A stretch of 64,000 nt of DNA from Rhododendron vialii (GCF_030253575.1 NC_080563.1:20271001-20335000); one strand, 5' to 3'. Positions 46,224-59,274 are shown, counted from the stretch's first letter. The notes: generated from the letters alone by a model not told the origin. Translations and numbers: made by a program.

Positions 46224-49200
46224 CTAGCCATGGAATTTCCTAAGCTTTTGGGCATTCCATGGATTAGCAATTGGCGTACCATCCATCTCAGCAAGCTTGT
46301 AGACACCATGCCCGATCTTCTCAACCACTCGGTAAGGTCCTTCATAGGGATCCTTCAGCTTGGTCAATTTTGACGCCTCGGTAACCATCCTAAGGAGTAA
46401 GTCCCCGACGCTAAACGGGTGAGCGCGAACATTGCGGTTGTAGCCCCGGGCAACTTCTTGCTGGTACGCGGCATGCCGAAGGTTAGCATTATCACGTAGT
46501 TCTTCGGCTAAGTCTAACTCGGCACCCATAAGAGCACTGTTATCCGCTGGGCAAAAATTCTCCGTCCGAGCGGTGGGAATTAGAGTAGATAAGGGGAGAA
46601 CAGCTTCCATTCCGTAGGCCATAGCAAATGGAGTACGACCGGTAGACCGCCGAGGTGTCGTACGGTAGGCCCATAAGACGTGTGGTAGCTCTTCCACCCA
46701 CTTGCCGAGTTTTCGATCCAGACGGCGCTTAAGTCCCCGAGTGATGGTCTTGTTCGATGCTTCAGCTTGTCCATTTCCTTGAGGATAGGCCACCGAGGAA
46801 TTATAGATGGTGATGTGGCGCTTCACGTAAAAAGCTTTGAGGGCGGACGCAACAAATTGAGAGCCATTATCAGAAAGAATGGCGTACGGTACGCCGAACC
46901 TCGAGATGATGTGCTTTCAAATAAAGCGTTCCACATCGCCTGCGGTCGTCTTGATCATGGGGGAAGCTTCAACCCACTTGGTGAACAAATCTGTGGCAGT
47001 GAGCATATACTCAAATCCCCCAGGTGCCTTCGGCATCTTGCCAACTATATCAAAAGCCCAAACCGCGAACGGCCATGGACTAGTGACCATTTTAAGGGGG
47101 AAGGCAGGCTGGTGGATGAGTGATGCTTGCTTTTGGCACCGAACACACTTCTTCACATATTCTTCGGATTCCTTCACCATCTTCGGCCACCAATAGCCTT
47201 GCGCTAGAGCACGCTGTGCAAGGGACCGTCCACCCGAATGAGCCCCGCAGCTGCCCGAATGGAGTTCCTCCAGAACGGCTGGCACAAGATCATCGTGGAC
47301 GACATGCAGATCGGGGCCAGTAAAAGTTCGTCGATAGAGATTGTCGTTCGGTCCCAGGAAAAAATTGGCCGCTCGGCAACGGAGTTTGTACGCTTCGCGC
47401 TTGTTCGGCGGCAGTACCTGGTTCTTCAAGTAATCAATCACTGGATCTAGTTGACTCGGTCCGGGGGAGATTGCCATGACATGTCCACACGGCAATTCGA
47501 AGCTTGGTTTGAGGACCTTGTCAAAGGTGATTGTGCGACTGCCCGAGGCCTTGTAAACCAAAGCAAGACCTGCCAGGGCGTCAGCATGCGCGTTATGCTC
47601 CCGTGCGATCCATTCCACTTCGACTCGGCCAAATCTTCCGAATAGAGGCAATACGTGGCTTACGTAAGCATTCATGCGTTGATCTTTGGCTTGATAATCA
47701 TCGTTTAAATGACCCACAATGAGTTGAGAGTCACAAAAGACATGAACCGAATCTGCATCCAGCCGAAGAGCAAGTTGGAGGCCTACAATCAAAGCTTCAT
47801 ATTCTGCCTCGTTGTTCGTCGCCCTATATCCAATCGAGACCACGCTTTCATGCACTGTTCCGCTTGGTGACACGAGGACAATGCCCGCTCCAGCCCCGTG
47901 AATGTTGGAGGCTCCATCAACGGTTAGTCGCCAAGCATCGCCGGAGAAGAGCTCCCATTGTCGTTTGGGTTTCTTTCGCCCCTGGGAGTACCGAGCACGG
48001 AGTGGCTCCGTGGGACGGCTGGATGGCCCTTCCAAAACCTCGTCTTCCTGAATCCGAGCTTCTTCAGCAGCGGCGGCCAAGGCATTGGCCTCGTCTTGTA
48101 AGCCAGGAGTGAGTTCGGCAAAAAAGTCGGCCAAGGCCTGACCTTTGATAGCTATCCGAGGCTCAAATTGGATGTCGAAGTTAGCCAAGTCCTGAGAGAA
48201 TTTCAAGATCCGGCTCGATGTGTCCGTCTTTCGAAGGACAGCTTTGAGAGGAAACTCAGTGAGGACCACAATCCTATGGGATTGAAAGTAAGGCAAGAGG
48301 CTCGTTTTAGCTGAAACGAGAGCCAATGCCAACTTCTCCATAGGCAGATACCTCATCTGAGAGTCTGTCATCGTTTTGCTGGAATAGAAGATTGGTTGAT
48401 GCTCCATGCCCTCTTTCCGAACAAGAACCGCGCTCGTTGCATGATCGGAAACAGCAAGGTAAAGATACAGGTCTTCATCCGGTAGGGGTTTGACGAGCAG
48501 AGGAGTGTGGGACAGGTATTGCTTTAAAGATTGCAAAGCCTGCTCACACTCCTCTGTCCATACGAATCTGTGTTGGCTTGTGGTGATAGCCTGGAAAAAC
48601 GGCCGGCAGAGGTCTCCCGAATGCCGTATGAAGCGGTTTAAGGCAGCAACCATCCCTGTAAGCCGTTGTACTTCTTTGATAGTAGTGGGAGCTCTGAGAT
48701 TTTGCACAGCCTGGATCTGTGAGGGATCAGCTTCAATTCCTCGGTGGCTTACTATGTGACCGAGGAACTTCCCGGAACTAACGCCGAACGCACACTTTTC
48801 GGTGTTAAGGCGTAACTTACGCCGCTTTAGAACAGTAAAGACCTCTCCCAAATCCCGAAGGTGATCCCGAGCAAACGTACTTTTGCAAACCAGATCGTCG
48901 ATATAACCTTCCACTGTTTTGCCGAGCATGCCGGGGAACATCCTCGTGATGGAGCGTTGGAAGGTTGCTCCAGCGTTCTTCAGGCCGAACGGAACGACCT
49001 TATAGCAATAAGTGCCCCGAGGAGAAATAAAAGCCGTCTTCTCCTGATCTTTTGGGTCCAACGCTATTTGGTGATAGCCTCGATAGGCATCCATAAAGCT
49101 CAGGCGTTCGCACCCAGCTGTGGCATCCACCATCTGCTCAATCCGAGGAAGGGGAAACCTATCCATCGGACAAGCGTCGTTGAGATTTGTGTAATCGACA

Positions 49201-52136
49201 CAAACCCTTAGTTTCCCGTTTTTCTTCGGAATGACCACTGGATTGGCCAGCCAAAAGGGATATAAGACTTCCCGAATGACGCCGGCCTCCAACAGTTGAT
49301 CCACTTCGGCCATGACAGCTTCAATATGCGCGGCGGACGAGCGACGGACTTTCTGCACCACTGGCCGCCTACTAGGGTCAACATTTAGTGAGTGCATGGC
49401 GAACGAAGGATCCACACTTGGCATATCTTGTGGAGTCCATGCAAAAACCTCGATATTCCTCATCAGGAAGTCGTACATCTCCTCACGTTCGGCCACGCTC
49501 ATAGAACTCCCAATTAAAAAATATCTTCCCTCGCCCCCAGGGATTGAGAAGCGTATTAATTCCTCGGTAGACCGTCATTCGGCAGGCACTCTAACGTCTT
49601 CGATTATGGGATCAGGAGCTGCTTCCACGCATTGTACTTCCAAACAGCTCTGTTTGTTCGTGACGGTGCTAATGTAGCATTTCTTTGATTGAATCTGGTC
49701 CCCTCGGAGGCTTTCGTGCCGTCCATTCCAACCAGTAAATTTGACCACCTGGTGATAAGTAGAAGCGACTGCTTTCATTTCGTGTAGCCAGGTTCGGCCG
49801 AGTATGACGTTGTAGGGGCTCGGGGAAGCGACCACCACAAATTCAATTTCGATAACCCGTGACCCCGCCCGCACAGGGAGGGTGATCAAGCCGAGCGGCC
49901 AAACAGGGGCTCCAGTGAAGCTAACTAGTGGAGTGGATGCTGTCCGAAGTTGAGCGGGAAAGAGTCCGAGGCTTTGAAATGTCGAATAAAACAGTACGTC
50001 CGCCGAGCTCCCTTGGTCTATCAACACCCGTTGTACGGTTGACCTTTCAATGGCGACGGTAACGACGAGCGCATCTGTATGAGGGAGTTGTACCCCTTTC
50101 AAGTCGTCGGATGAAAAAGTAATAGCGCTGCTGAAGCTCGGATCCTCCCACTTTCGCTTGCCAAAAGTGCCAATGTTGCAAACGGATAGAGAGAAGACGG
50201 CCCTGTCAATTTCTAAACGAAGCTCGGCCGCCCTCCCTTCGGAAACCAATCCCTGTATTACACTTACGAGATTGCCGATGAGAGGGGGAAGCGGTGGGAG
50301 TGGGTTCCGCCGAACGTCGATCCATTGATTTAGATGCCCAGCCGCTGCCAGCTCCTCTAGATACCTTTTAAAAGGTGGGCATTGCGTAGTATAATGGCCA
50401 CGTTCCTTATGGTACGTGCACATCCCTGATCCGCTCCCGACGGTGCCTAAGAGTACGGTTGGCCAAACAAAAAATGGCAATTTGCCAATGATGTTAAGGA
50501 GCTTGTAAATTGGTTCAGTGAATACCGTATGCTCGGCAATGTACTCGTCTGGCCGGGGCTCTCGTTTTGTTTGCTGCCAGGGTTGTGGCCGAGGATGTTG
50601 CGGAGGTCGGCCGCTGTTGGTCGGCTTAGTGGTTGTTTGGCCTGAGCCGCCTTGGCCCCCTTGCCCCTGGCGAACGTTTGAAACTTGCTTCTTCGATCCA
50701 GAGGTTTTTGGGGGCTCCGAAGCCTTTGAGGGATTTCACTCGGCCATAGCTTCTTCATGGACGCAATCCTTTTCGATTATGGCCATGAGCTCTCCCATCG
50801 TCTTAGGTGGATTACGTGAGAGGTCACGGAACATGGCCGAGGTCGGATCCAAGCCGTTCATAAAAGATTCTGCCGCAACTCCTTGATCACAGTCAGGAAT
50901 AAGATTGTAGACTTCCCAGTATCGCTCGGTATAAAGCCGTAAGGTCTCACCGGCACCTCTCCGCATGTTCACCAGCATAGATAGTGTCTTCGGTTGTATG
51001 TTGCTGGTTACAAAGCATTTACTGAATTCCAACTCCAGCTCGTTGAACCAAGAGATAGATTTGGGTTTCAACTGGTTGTACCACAACATGATCGGCTCGC
51101 TGAGAGTGAGTGGAAAGATTTTGCACATAAGGGCGTCGGAAAAATTGTGGAGGCTCATAGTCTGTCGGAAGCGACAAACGAACGCGACTGCGTCCTCTTT
51201 CGCCTCGTAACGTTTAAGCTTCGGCATGACAAACCTGTCCGGGGGCCGCTCCTGTTGAATTGCGTCCACGAAGGGGGAAGCCTTTGCCTTCCCGAGCTTC
51301 GAATTATCTTCTTGAACTGGAGTTGGCGTGACAATAGGGAGAGGAAGTTTTGCTGGAGGCTCAGGAGTCTTTCTCCGTTCACGTCGATGATGCCGGCCAT
51401 GCTCCTCTTTCTCCTTCGGCTGCCGAGTGGCAAAAACCGAAGGCTCGTGCACCGTTACTCTCGATCCCGTCAAGCGAGCATGCCGAGGCTGAAAACCTGG
51501 GTCGACGGGTTGGTACACGGTTGGTAAGCCCGTGAACTGATCGTACAAGACGATCGTATTATCGTGTTCCGAACGATTTCCTTTGCTGTCCGTTCGATGG
51601 CGATTGCCAGAGTTAACCGAACGCCTTTCTTCATGGCGTTCGGATTCGTGTCGTGATCGAACCGAATATTCCCTGTTGCTGCTGGTTCGTGTGCGCCGAG
51701 GTGGATCATTTAAATCCACGGGCCTTTTCCCACTTCTTGGATTCATTTGTCGTTCGGAACGGAATTGTGCTCGGGCTGATGCACCCCCTTTATTGGTGCC
51801 GGCAGTGGAGCCCGTAGCCGAGGATCGTGAGTTCTCGGTTCGAATAACGCTTGCTAACCAAGGTCTTGGATCTCCTTGGTCAAGACGTTCAAATACAGTT
51901 TGCCGCTCGGATACTACGGGTTCGGCTGTTTGGGCTGGATGAGAAGGTCTGCTTCGTTTGCGGTGTTTGCTCGGTCGACTGGGCTCGGCCGGATGTCCGA
52001 GCACAGGAGTTGTAGTCATCCCTCCGTCCCGTTCCTCCAGCCGTTGTTGTAGCATGGCAATAACCGCCGCATGACGCTTCTGTTCGGCTAAGGCTAAATC
52101 CAACTCGGTTGGTGGAAAAGTTAGCTGGCGGGCCAT
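46224..52136 (-). pseudogene. Tat gag-pol polyprotein with three in-frame TGA codons
   Basis: One uninterrupted reading frame apart from TGA at 50736-50738, 49575-49577 and 46917-46919; no frameshift. I place the start at ATG 52134-52136 (MARQLTFPP), although the frame is open to 52307. In order: Gag with a retrotrans_gag region (51240-50740); CX2HX4HX4C zinc knuckle (CTYHKERGHYTTQC, near 50400); retropepsin with VLIDQGSSAD (near 50015); RT with YIDD (residues 200-203 of the segment starting at 49502); first RNase H (about residues 330-430); second, archaeal-like RNase H with D529, E567, D591 and D641; integrase HHCC (H748, H755, C786, C789), D818, and in the last segment SDNGSQF and QAEASNK for the remaining DDE residues. 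Product would be about 1,970 codons. Readthrough is not suggested by the varied stop contexts, so decay is the simpler reading. Confidence 0.92.
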
Positions 52137-52340
52137 AATGGGGAACCGTCCGAGCCGTGGGACGAGGCTCAAGGCCGATAGCCCATAGCCCTCCAACCCG
52201 AGGGTAAAATACGTTGTGCCATTCGTTCTGTTGAGACTCGAGGAACAGACAGCTTGAGCTGAAGATCGTTTCAAGCCCTCGATTGGTGTTAGGAACACGA
52301 AGAACACAATGAACGCCCCAGAACTTTAAGTCAATAGTTT

Positions 52341-52357
52341 CCCCAGCAGAGTCGCCA
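52341..52357 (-). other. Primer binding site of the Tat element
   Basis: In element sense tggcgactctgctgggg begins two bases after the 5' LTR. The leading TGG is complementary to a tRNA CCA end. It resembles the 3' end of a plant tRNA-Arg, as in related Ogre/Tat elements, but I could not check the match. Confidence 0.65.
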
Positions 52358-52359
52358 AT

Positions 52360-53185
52360 TGTGGGGGCGTGGTTTCTTCGTGAACCTTTTAATGTGGTCG
52401 CCTCCGTGTGTGGAGCCGTGAATGCTCACACCGGTTTTGATGCACCTGCAGAACCGGAGGGGGCTGTTCCTCCGGGAAGAAGCTCTGACGAATAAGTCAG
52501 TAGGTGGAGAGAAGAAAATGTTTAGTAAGAAAAATATGCTGATAGAGAGAAGAAAGTGCTGCTCATCTTAGAATTAGGGATCCCTCTCTCAGTGGTAGTG
52601 CTTCTCTATTTATAGGCAAGGGGGTAATGTGCTGAGCAAGTTGGCTCTACTTTCCACGTGTCTCATTCTGCTCGGTTGGCGCCTTGCAGCCGGGCCATTT
52701 AATGAACACCCTTTCCTAAGTCTTACAGAGCCACATGGGTTGATGTCAGAAAGGTCACATCATTCAGAGATGTCACTTCGAATATCAGAAAAGACAACCT
52801 ACTTATCAGTAGATATTTATGGAAGGTTCCATGATCGCCTGTACTCGGCGGGACCCACTTCGGCCACACGAAATTATCCGAACGTTTTGTGCCCTTACCG
52901 AAGAGAAACTTATCCGAACAAGGGTATGTTCTTATCCGTGTGTTTGGTGAGAACCCCGAGCGAACTCAAGTGTACCTTCGTTCGGATACAACTTATGATG
53001 TTCGGTGAAGTACTCGTGGTTCCGTATATCCGTCGGGTAAATATTGGCATACCGGGCAAAATCCCAAACTTATCTACAGGCGAATTGAGACACCTTAGAC
53101 GACGGTTCAAACAAGGTTTGAACCTTCAATCCCCCATCTGGACCTTGTGGACCCTGTGACCCTTCGGATATTTCGGCCCCCTACA
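52360..53185 (-). repeat. 5' LTR of the Tat element
   Basis: 826 bp. In element sense it starts tgtagggggccgaaat and ends cgcccccaca, followed by the primer binding site. Because it interrupts ENOD93 exon 4 in the same orientation, its first bases now encode a replacement C-terminus for that copy. Confidence 0.93.
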
Positions 53186-53425
53186 GTGTGTATTCCTCCT
53201 CGCACATTCCAGGATTGTTTTGTCAGCTGTAATGAAGTATGCAGCAATGGACGCTGTTCATCACCAAACAGACGTAGTGTCAAATTTCCAAAGCAAATTA
53301 TGAGTGAGCATTTAGAAACCGAATGAACACAACAGAATTCCTCTTTGCTTATTCGCACTATAATAAAGAATTCCACATGAAAACAAAAGAAATCATTTGT
53401 TCATCGTAGTTTTGGAACCTCCTTA

Positions 53426-54107
53426 GTTGGGACCAGTGGCAGACCCAGTAATTATTTATAGTGGGGGCACTTAATCATTCATAACCTTAAAGAATTTCAC
53501 CGTCAACTACAATTATAAACCATTCCAAGAGTTTTTAAATATATCCAGTTATCCACACAAATGTATTCTCTACTAGATTTTTTCATTTGAGTGGTGAAGC
53601 AGCGAAATACGTTTTCCAGAATTTTGTTTTAATGTTTGTTCTTCTTAAGCAATCTGTTTTTCTTACTTCCTAACTTAATAAAAGGACCCAGATTCCTTGC
53701 AAGTGCATTTTGTCCACAAGTATATCTCCCCTCGTCAATCCTAATAGTTCATATGATAGGACTCGTCATATAAATTGTCCAATAAAAAATCTAAGTTGAT
53801 TAGACTTTAAATTGAAACCACTCCATCGAAATACTTTTACTCATAAAAAATACACGGTCCAACCATGTTTTGCATAAATAAACAATTCTTATCAAGTTGT
53901 TATCAGTGTCAAATCAATTTGATTTTATGTGTGGACAAATTATTTGACAATCTCTACGTTATACACGTCTTGGATCATCGAAAAAAGATCCATAATTGTG
54001 CGAACTATACTTTGCACCCCTAAAGATCCACAAGAGAAAACCTTAGTTGAAAAAAATAGTATGGGAGACCCAATGTGCCCCTTAGTAAGTCCGCCTCTGG
54101 TTGGGAC
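53426..54107. mobile_element. hAT-type nonautonomous element with 8-bp TSD, in ENOD93-B intron 3
   Basis: The element at 53434-54099 (666 bp) is flanked by perfect gttgggac copies (53426-53433 and 54100-54107), the 8-bp TSD length of hAT elements. The ends cagtggcagacccagtaa and (reverse complement) cagaggcggacttactaa are inverted repeats. No transposase is present. Confidence 0.88.
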
Positions 54108-55957
54108 TCTTATGATACAGAGAGAGAGAGAGAGAGAACAAATAAGTCATCAATCAACGCTGCAACTTCACAAGGGCAACAGAGATGGATTTGTGTGCCA
54201 TGACAACAACAGCATAAGATAAACTGATGATTCTCTGTAAATTCCTCAATTCCAACATTTGATACTTCAAGGTCCCCATGAGATTGAAGGAATAAAGTTA
54301 TAGAGCCACTTCATAGAAGTATGCATGGATTTCTCTTAACGAGCACAACAGACAAAAATGTATGTAGTCTCCCTGCTCTAGAAACATACTTCCTCTCAAA
54401 TAAAATGTTTCTTTGTAACTGGATTATAAAGTGAAGAACGCATGCACGCATTTTTCTCTAATTTGCTAACATAAAATGTGTTTCACCCTTGTTCTTCAGC
54501 TTAAGATACAGGCCATGAACGGAAAGAAAATGTCCTGATTTTCGGAGCACCGGGATAAAGAAATTGGTGTTGTACTTCTAGAAGTACTTTGATGTATCCT
54601 TCTGAAATACAAGTTCTACAAAATGTCACCAACCTTCTAAGATCCAAGCAGGGGCGGAGGTAATCGCCAGCGTTCCAAAGTCCAAACACCATATTATTTT
54701 AAAGTTTCATCTGTACTTGGAGAAAATGCATATTACTCTCACTACACTTATCTGTGTATGGTTCAGCTTGCTCACATGGTGGTACACTAGTGCATTGCAA
54801 TATCACATGCCACTGATACATGGTATCAGCCTAAGACACATATAGCATGTGTGGGAGGGAGAGCAGTAGAGCGAGTGTGCACCAATAATGAAAATCGCAT
54901 GAGAGCAGGAGTGCCTTTACGCATCCTTTAAAAATACTGTTTACTGTTTACATAGATGAATTTACCATTTTTAGATCTTCAATGTTGTCAAATAAAATAT
55001 AAAAACCTATATTGCACATTAACTGATACTATTGGTTCATAAAAAGCAAAAGTTGTGACGAAATTATTCAGTAAAAGTAATAGTGTTGCACGGTTCTACA
55101 AATTCCAAGGCAGAAGTCATGCCACATGTTCAATATTTGTAGCTTGCTTTCATAATCGCTTCATAAACGTAAGTGTTTCTGTGTGCCAGGTATGTGAAAA
55201 GGTTCGCCACATGCAAGAGGTCGAAGTCTATGCAAAAACGTTGAAGTTAATTGATCAATTCGCCCTATTAGCTACAGAATTCGTGCAACTGTTCTCTACA
55301 ATTTACGGGGGAGCGGTAGTGGTGGGCTAGGTCACATAAGCCTCCAGTAGGACCCTCCGCTCTTGATCTGAATTCTTGCTTTACGCTCCTGTTCGGCTCC
55401 TAATCCTCGCTCTCGCGAATTTTAGTAGCTTAAGATGGTTAAAGAGGACGTTTTCATGCTCACGCATTATGTGACTTAGGGGTGGACCACAAGTTATGTG
55501 GCCTTAGGTATCAACAATCTCTCGAGAGCTACTTATCCAATTTGTTACAAACATTCCATAAAAACCAAAAGAATCAAAGTTAATTTTTTATATAAGCGCA
55601 TACAAAACTTCTACTTCCTAATTTGGCCTACCGAGTCCAAATTATGGCACTGCCCCTATGGCAAAGGCTCTACGTAAGGCTCTAGAGATAAATTTATTAG
55701 ACATACAGAAAATAACTTCGCTTGGAAGAATCAAAACCAACTCTCTCGTATTAAACAAGATTGGGAATCTAAACCTTAAAATACCAAACGAGATCAAATC
55801 ACCTGTCTTTCAATAAAACCATGTCACTGATAAACTCTACAAATGAAGAAACAACTTCAACACTCTCAATCACATGACATGAAAGAATAAAAAATATATA
55901 TATATTCAACAGTAACAGACAGCGTTCGAACAAAATCAAGAAAGGTATTGATCATAC
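54108..55957. other. ENOD93-B intron 3 remainder
   Basis: No gene supported. It includes a (GA)n stretch at 54118-54136. The open frame at 55055-55330 has no visible motif. Confidence 0.5.
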
Positions 55958-56187
55958 CAGCAGATATGATGAGTGCCTGAGCAGTATAGTTGAGGTTTGC
56001 CTTCGCCCAAGGAAGTACACGTACAGCAACCAATTGCCCATGTTTAAGTCAGACAAAGGACATTAGAGCAGATATAATCTGTTGACACAACATGTGCCAA
56101 CGAGAAGAAAGTAAATAAGCCCAAAGCAGCCAAAAAAAATACATTCCATAAGGCTCTAGCAATCAGTTCCGGGCACCTTTCCACTTT

Positions 56188-57539
56188 TCCACTGTGGGAG
56201 GTAGGAGTGGGAAGAGTACCTGAGGTCGCCCTCCGGGTATATGGCGGTTGCTACGATGGTGTTCGGGAACCATTGGAGGTGGAGGAGGAGAGAGATCGGG
56301 GTGGACTTAGAGAGATAGAGAGGGATGGCAGTAAAGAGTAGGTAGGTGTTAGTTGTGTGTCTTGAATGCTTGTTAAATGTTTGTCTTTTATATGAGCCTT
56401 GGAGATGGGGGAGAGCCAGGTGTAAGGCTCCTCCCCATTGGTGGACAGAGTGGAGGTTGACCTCCTTCCTCTTTTAGTCCCAAGTCAGGTATCGGAGCCC
56501 GTAACCGAGGAACCAACAGAGGCTATTTCGGTGATACATGGAGACACGCATCACCTGCCAAGTCAGGTGGTAGGCATGATACGGGCTTCGAGGTGCAGGC
56601 AGTAGGTATGATACTTCTTCCGAGATGTCAGATGGTGGTCGATGCCCCCCCTCTCTCTAGGACCGGTCAAGTTAGAGCTCGCCGAAGGCAAGCTCGTCCT
56701 CCTTGACAAACCCCTTGCTCTAGCCTCCAAGCCACATTCCTCCTTGGGTCCCGAGCGAGGTACCTAGGCCCTGCTCCCGGCCTAGGATGGTGTATAGAGT
56801 CGCATTTAAGTATTCGGAGCCTTCGAAGTGTTGCGGAGGAGGTGAGGTGCCCGGAGGTGACCTCACTCCTCCATGGGTGGAGAGTTCTTGGAGGAGGCCT
56901 TGCTCCTTTGGAGGTCGAGATTGTGGAGGAAGCTTGCTTCGGCGGAGGCAAGGTTCGTGGAGGAGGTCTCCTCCTGAGTGGAACGCATAACTTGTGGAGG
57001 AAGCTTCACTTTGGCGGAGACAAGGTTCGTGGAGGAAGTATTCCTTCTCCGGAGACAGTCTGTGAAGGAAGCCTCCTCCTGGGGGTGAACATTATGGAGG
57101 AGGCATGCCCCTCCTGGAGGTGAATCTTGTGGAGGAGGCATGCCCCTCCTGGAGAATGAACTTCGTGGAGGAGGCATGCTCATCCCGGAGGTGATCTTTG
57201 TGGAGAAGGCATGCTCCTCCTGGAGGTGAAGCTTGTGGAGGAGGGATGCTCCTCCCGGAGGTGCACTTTGTGGAGGAGGGATGCTCCTCCTGGAGGTGAA
57301 TCTTGTGGAGGAGGCATGCTCCTCCTGGGGATGAATCTCGTGGAGGAGGCATGCTCCTCCTGGAGGACAAACTTTGTGGAGGAGGCATGCTCCTCCTAGA
57401 GGTGAATCTTGTGGAGGGGGCATGCTCCTCCTGGAGATGAACCTTGTGGAGGAGGGATGCTCCTCCAGGAGATGGTCATCGGCGGAGTTCTTGAAGAAAG
57501 TGCATCCGGTTGCGAGATATATCGTATACCCACATCCAC
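56188..57539. mobile_element. Solo LTR with 5-bp TSD and internal minisatellite, in ENOD93-B intron 2
   Basis: The sequence at 56193-57534 (1,342 bp) begins tgtggg and ends cccaca, and is flanked by tccac on both sides (56188-56192, 57535-57539). It lacks any internal coding region or second LTR, as expected after recombination between two LTRs. A TATA-like tttatatga lies near 56388. The 3' half is the 35-bp minisatellite. Confidence 0.85.
56830..57475. repeat. 35-bp GC-rich minisatellite within the solo LTR
   Basis: Units of the form cttgtggaggaggcatgctc-ctcctggaggtgaat repeat every 35-36 bp. Anchors aggcatg/agggatg lie at 57101, 57136, 57172, 57207, 57242 and onward to about 57470. More degenerate units extend left to about 56830. 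The open frames across it are a by-product, since 35 is not a multiple of 3 and all frames lack stops. Confidence 0.9.
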
Positions 57540-59274
57540 TCACACTGAGAATTTAAAATTACCCCACCGTGATGCATAAAGCATCAAATTCAAAAGACTA
57601 TGGTTATTTTGAATTATCCAACATCAAGCATACAATACTACACAACTCTACAAGGCAGGGGTTTATGCTTTTGTAGGAGCTCCTAATTGCCACATAAATG
57701 CAATGACAATCTTATGACGATTGATTTATCCAACAGCACATATCCAATATCTCGCAAGTCAAATAGCCAAGGGTCCACACTTGTGTAGGTAGACAAAATT
57801 AGGAATCCAAAGTCATGGACAACATAGACACATGTTAAACCAGTTTTGTGGGCCAATAAACAAGAGGATGAGAAAATACATGACTTTTATTGACAGCACA
57901 CAAGCTAACACTAATTGAAACCCCCAATGATGTTTGCACCTAGGTAATATCATTCAAGATAACTCCAATTGACATGAGATGAAAGAAACATCTTAGGCCA
58001 TCTCCGTGCACCCCACCTTCATCAAGGGAGAGGCAAAGTTTTCATTATATCCCGCCACACTCAACTCTTTCGATGAAGTTTGCAGAAATTGAAAATCTAA
58101 GTTGTTCTGAAATCATCTTTAAGCCCAACTCCTTCAACCACCACAGATAACCCTTTATGAAGGAACTCTAAAGGATGGTAGATTTTTCTGTTGAGTTGAT
58201 TAGGATGTTATATTTGGGTTGACTAGCAGATTGGTTTAACGGAAATACACACGTTGGCTTTGCAATATTCTTTGAGGAGAAGGAGGTCTCGAGAGGAAAT
58301 AGGAAGGATCCGAAGGAAATAAGGTTTAAAATGTTTCAGGATAAGGTTGGAACTTCTTACATGACTTCATGAAACGTGCTTTGGGCATTGGATGACACAA
58401 CATCATGTCAAGCTTTTAGCCAAAATGTTTGCTCAAATCTGATCAGAAGTAGAGTAAAGATTGGAGATGGCTCCTCTGCACCGCCAGTTCCTCTCCAGTA
58501 TTAGTAACCCTACATTAGTATCACATAGGCACGAAGCACTTCAAGGCGCAAGGTTAGCACTTTGACTGACGCCTAGGAGAGAAAACGTGCGCCTCTTTCA
58601 ATTTTGATCACAGCCATAGGATGAAAGCTAGGTTATCCGTATTACTCTCACTCCTTCATCCTTGACTTCAGTCGATCATAAATCTCTCCTCTTTCGATCA
58701 CTAGACACGAAAATAGCACAGGTATCATCTCGGCCATCAGTCAATCTTCTCTCTCCTCTTAACTCTTCTCTCTCGATCATCCGTCGATCTTCTCTCTTCA
58801 TGTATATAGTCGATATATTATATTGTATATGAAAACGATTTTTTTTCTGAAATGTTTTCAGAACTATAAGTGTGTGTATCTGTTTGTGTGTACTGTGTAC
58901 ATATAATTATACTGCATATCTAAACGAAAAAGTTTTTTTAATGTTTTCAGAGGCAATACACTTTTTATGTTTTTTATGTGTATTAGGCTATGTAGTATTG
59001 GTATATGCTATTTTTCCTATTTTTTTCGCCTAGGTGTGCCAAGCTTCAAAAAGGTGTGTGCCTTGCCTTGTGTGTCTCGCCTGGGCCCCAACAGGTCATT
59101 GCGCCTCTCACGCTCTTAACAACTATCCCACCTGTTCTCTCTAACCCAATGCACCCACCCTTCATGGGTTTATTGCAGAGCAATCTTGGTATGGAGCAGA
59201 TACATTTCTAAACACCAAATACCAGCAGTGACCTTTGAAAATGAAACAAGAAATGACTAATAAGGATCACATAT
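57540..59274. other. ENOD93-B intron 2 remainder
   Basis: No gene supported. Segments near 58520-58600 and 59030-59110 share degenerate inverted gcgcctagg-type sequence, perhaps an old MITE. Confidence 0.4.

Larger units (their letters stand above)
41303..53190 (-). mobile_element. Ty3 LTR retrotransposon, Tat lineage, complete with 5-bp TSD
   Basis: The element spans 41308-53185 (11,878 bp) between TSD copies gtgtg (41303-41307 and 53186-53190). LTRs are 41308-42132 and 52360-53185, starting TG and ending CA, with about 15 differences by eye (under 2%), so insertion was recent. Sense is the reverse strand: gag, protease, RT, RNase H, a second RNase H, then integrase. The second RNase H, the extra antisense gene on the plus strand, and the size all point to the Tat lineage. 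All coding parts carry nonsense changes, so it is unlikely to be autonomous now. Confidence 0.95.

Noticed and set aside
46917..50738. Programmed stop-codon readthrough in the Tat polyprotein
   Set aside because: Three TGAs occur at unrelated places, one inside the integrase core, and the antisense frame also has stops. Mutational decay is simpler.
56863..57543. 226-codon reverse-strand open frame with repeating PPP/SST-like motifs
   Set aside because: It is translation of the 35-bp minisatellite inside a solo LTR. Several frames are open on both strands and no start context or domain supports a protein.
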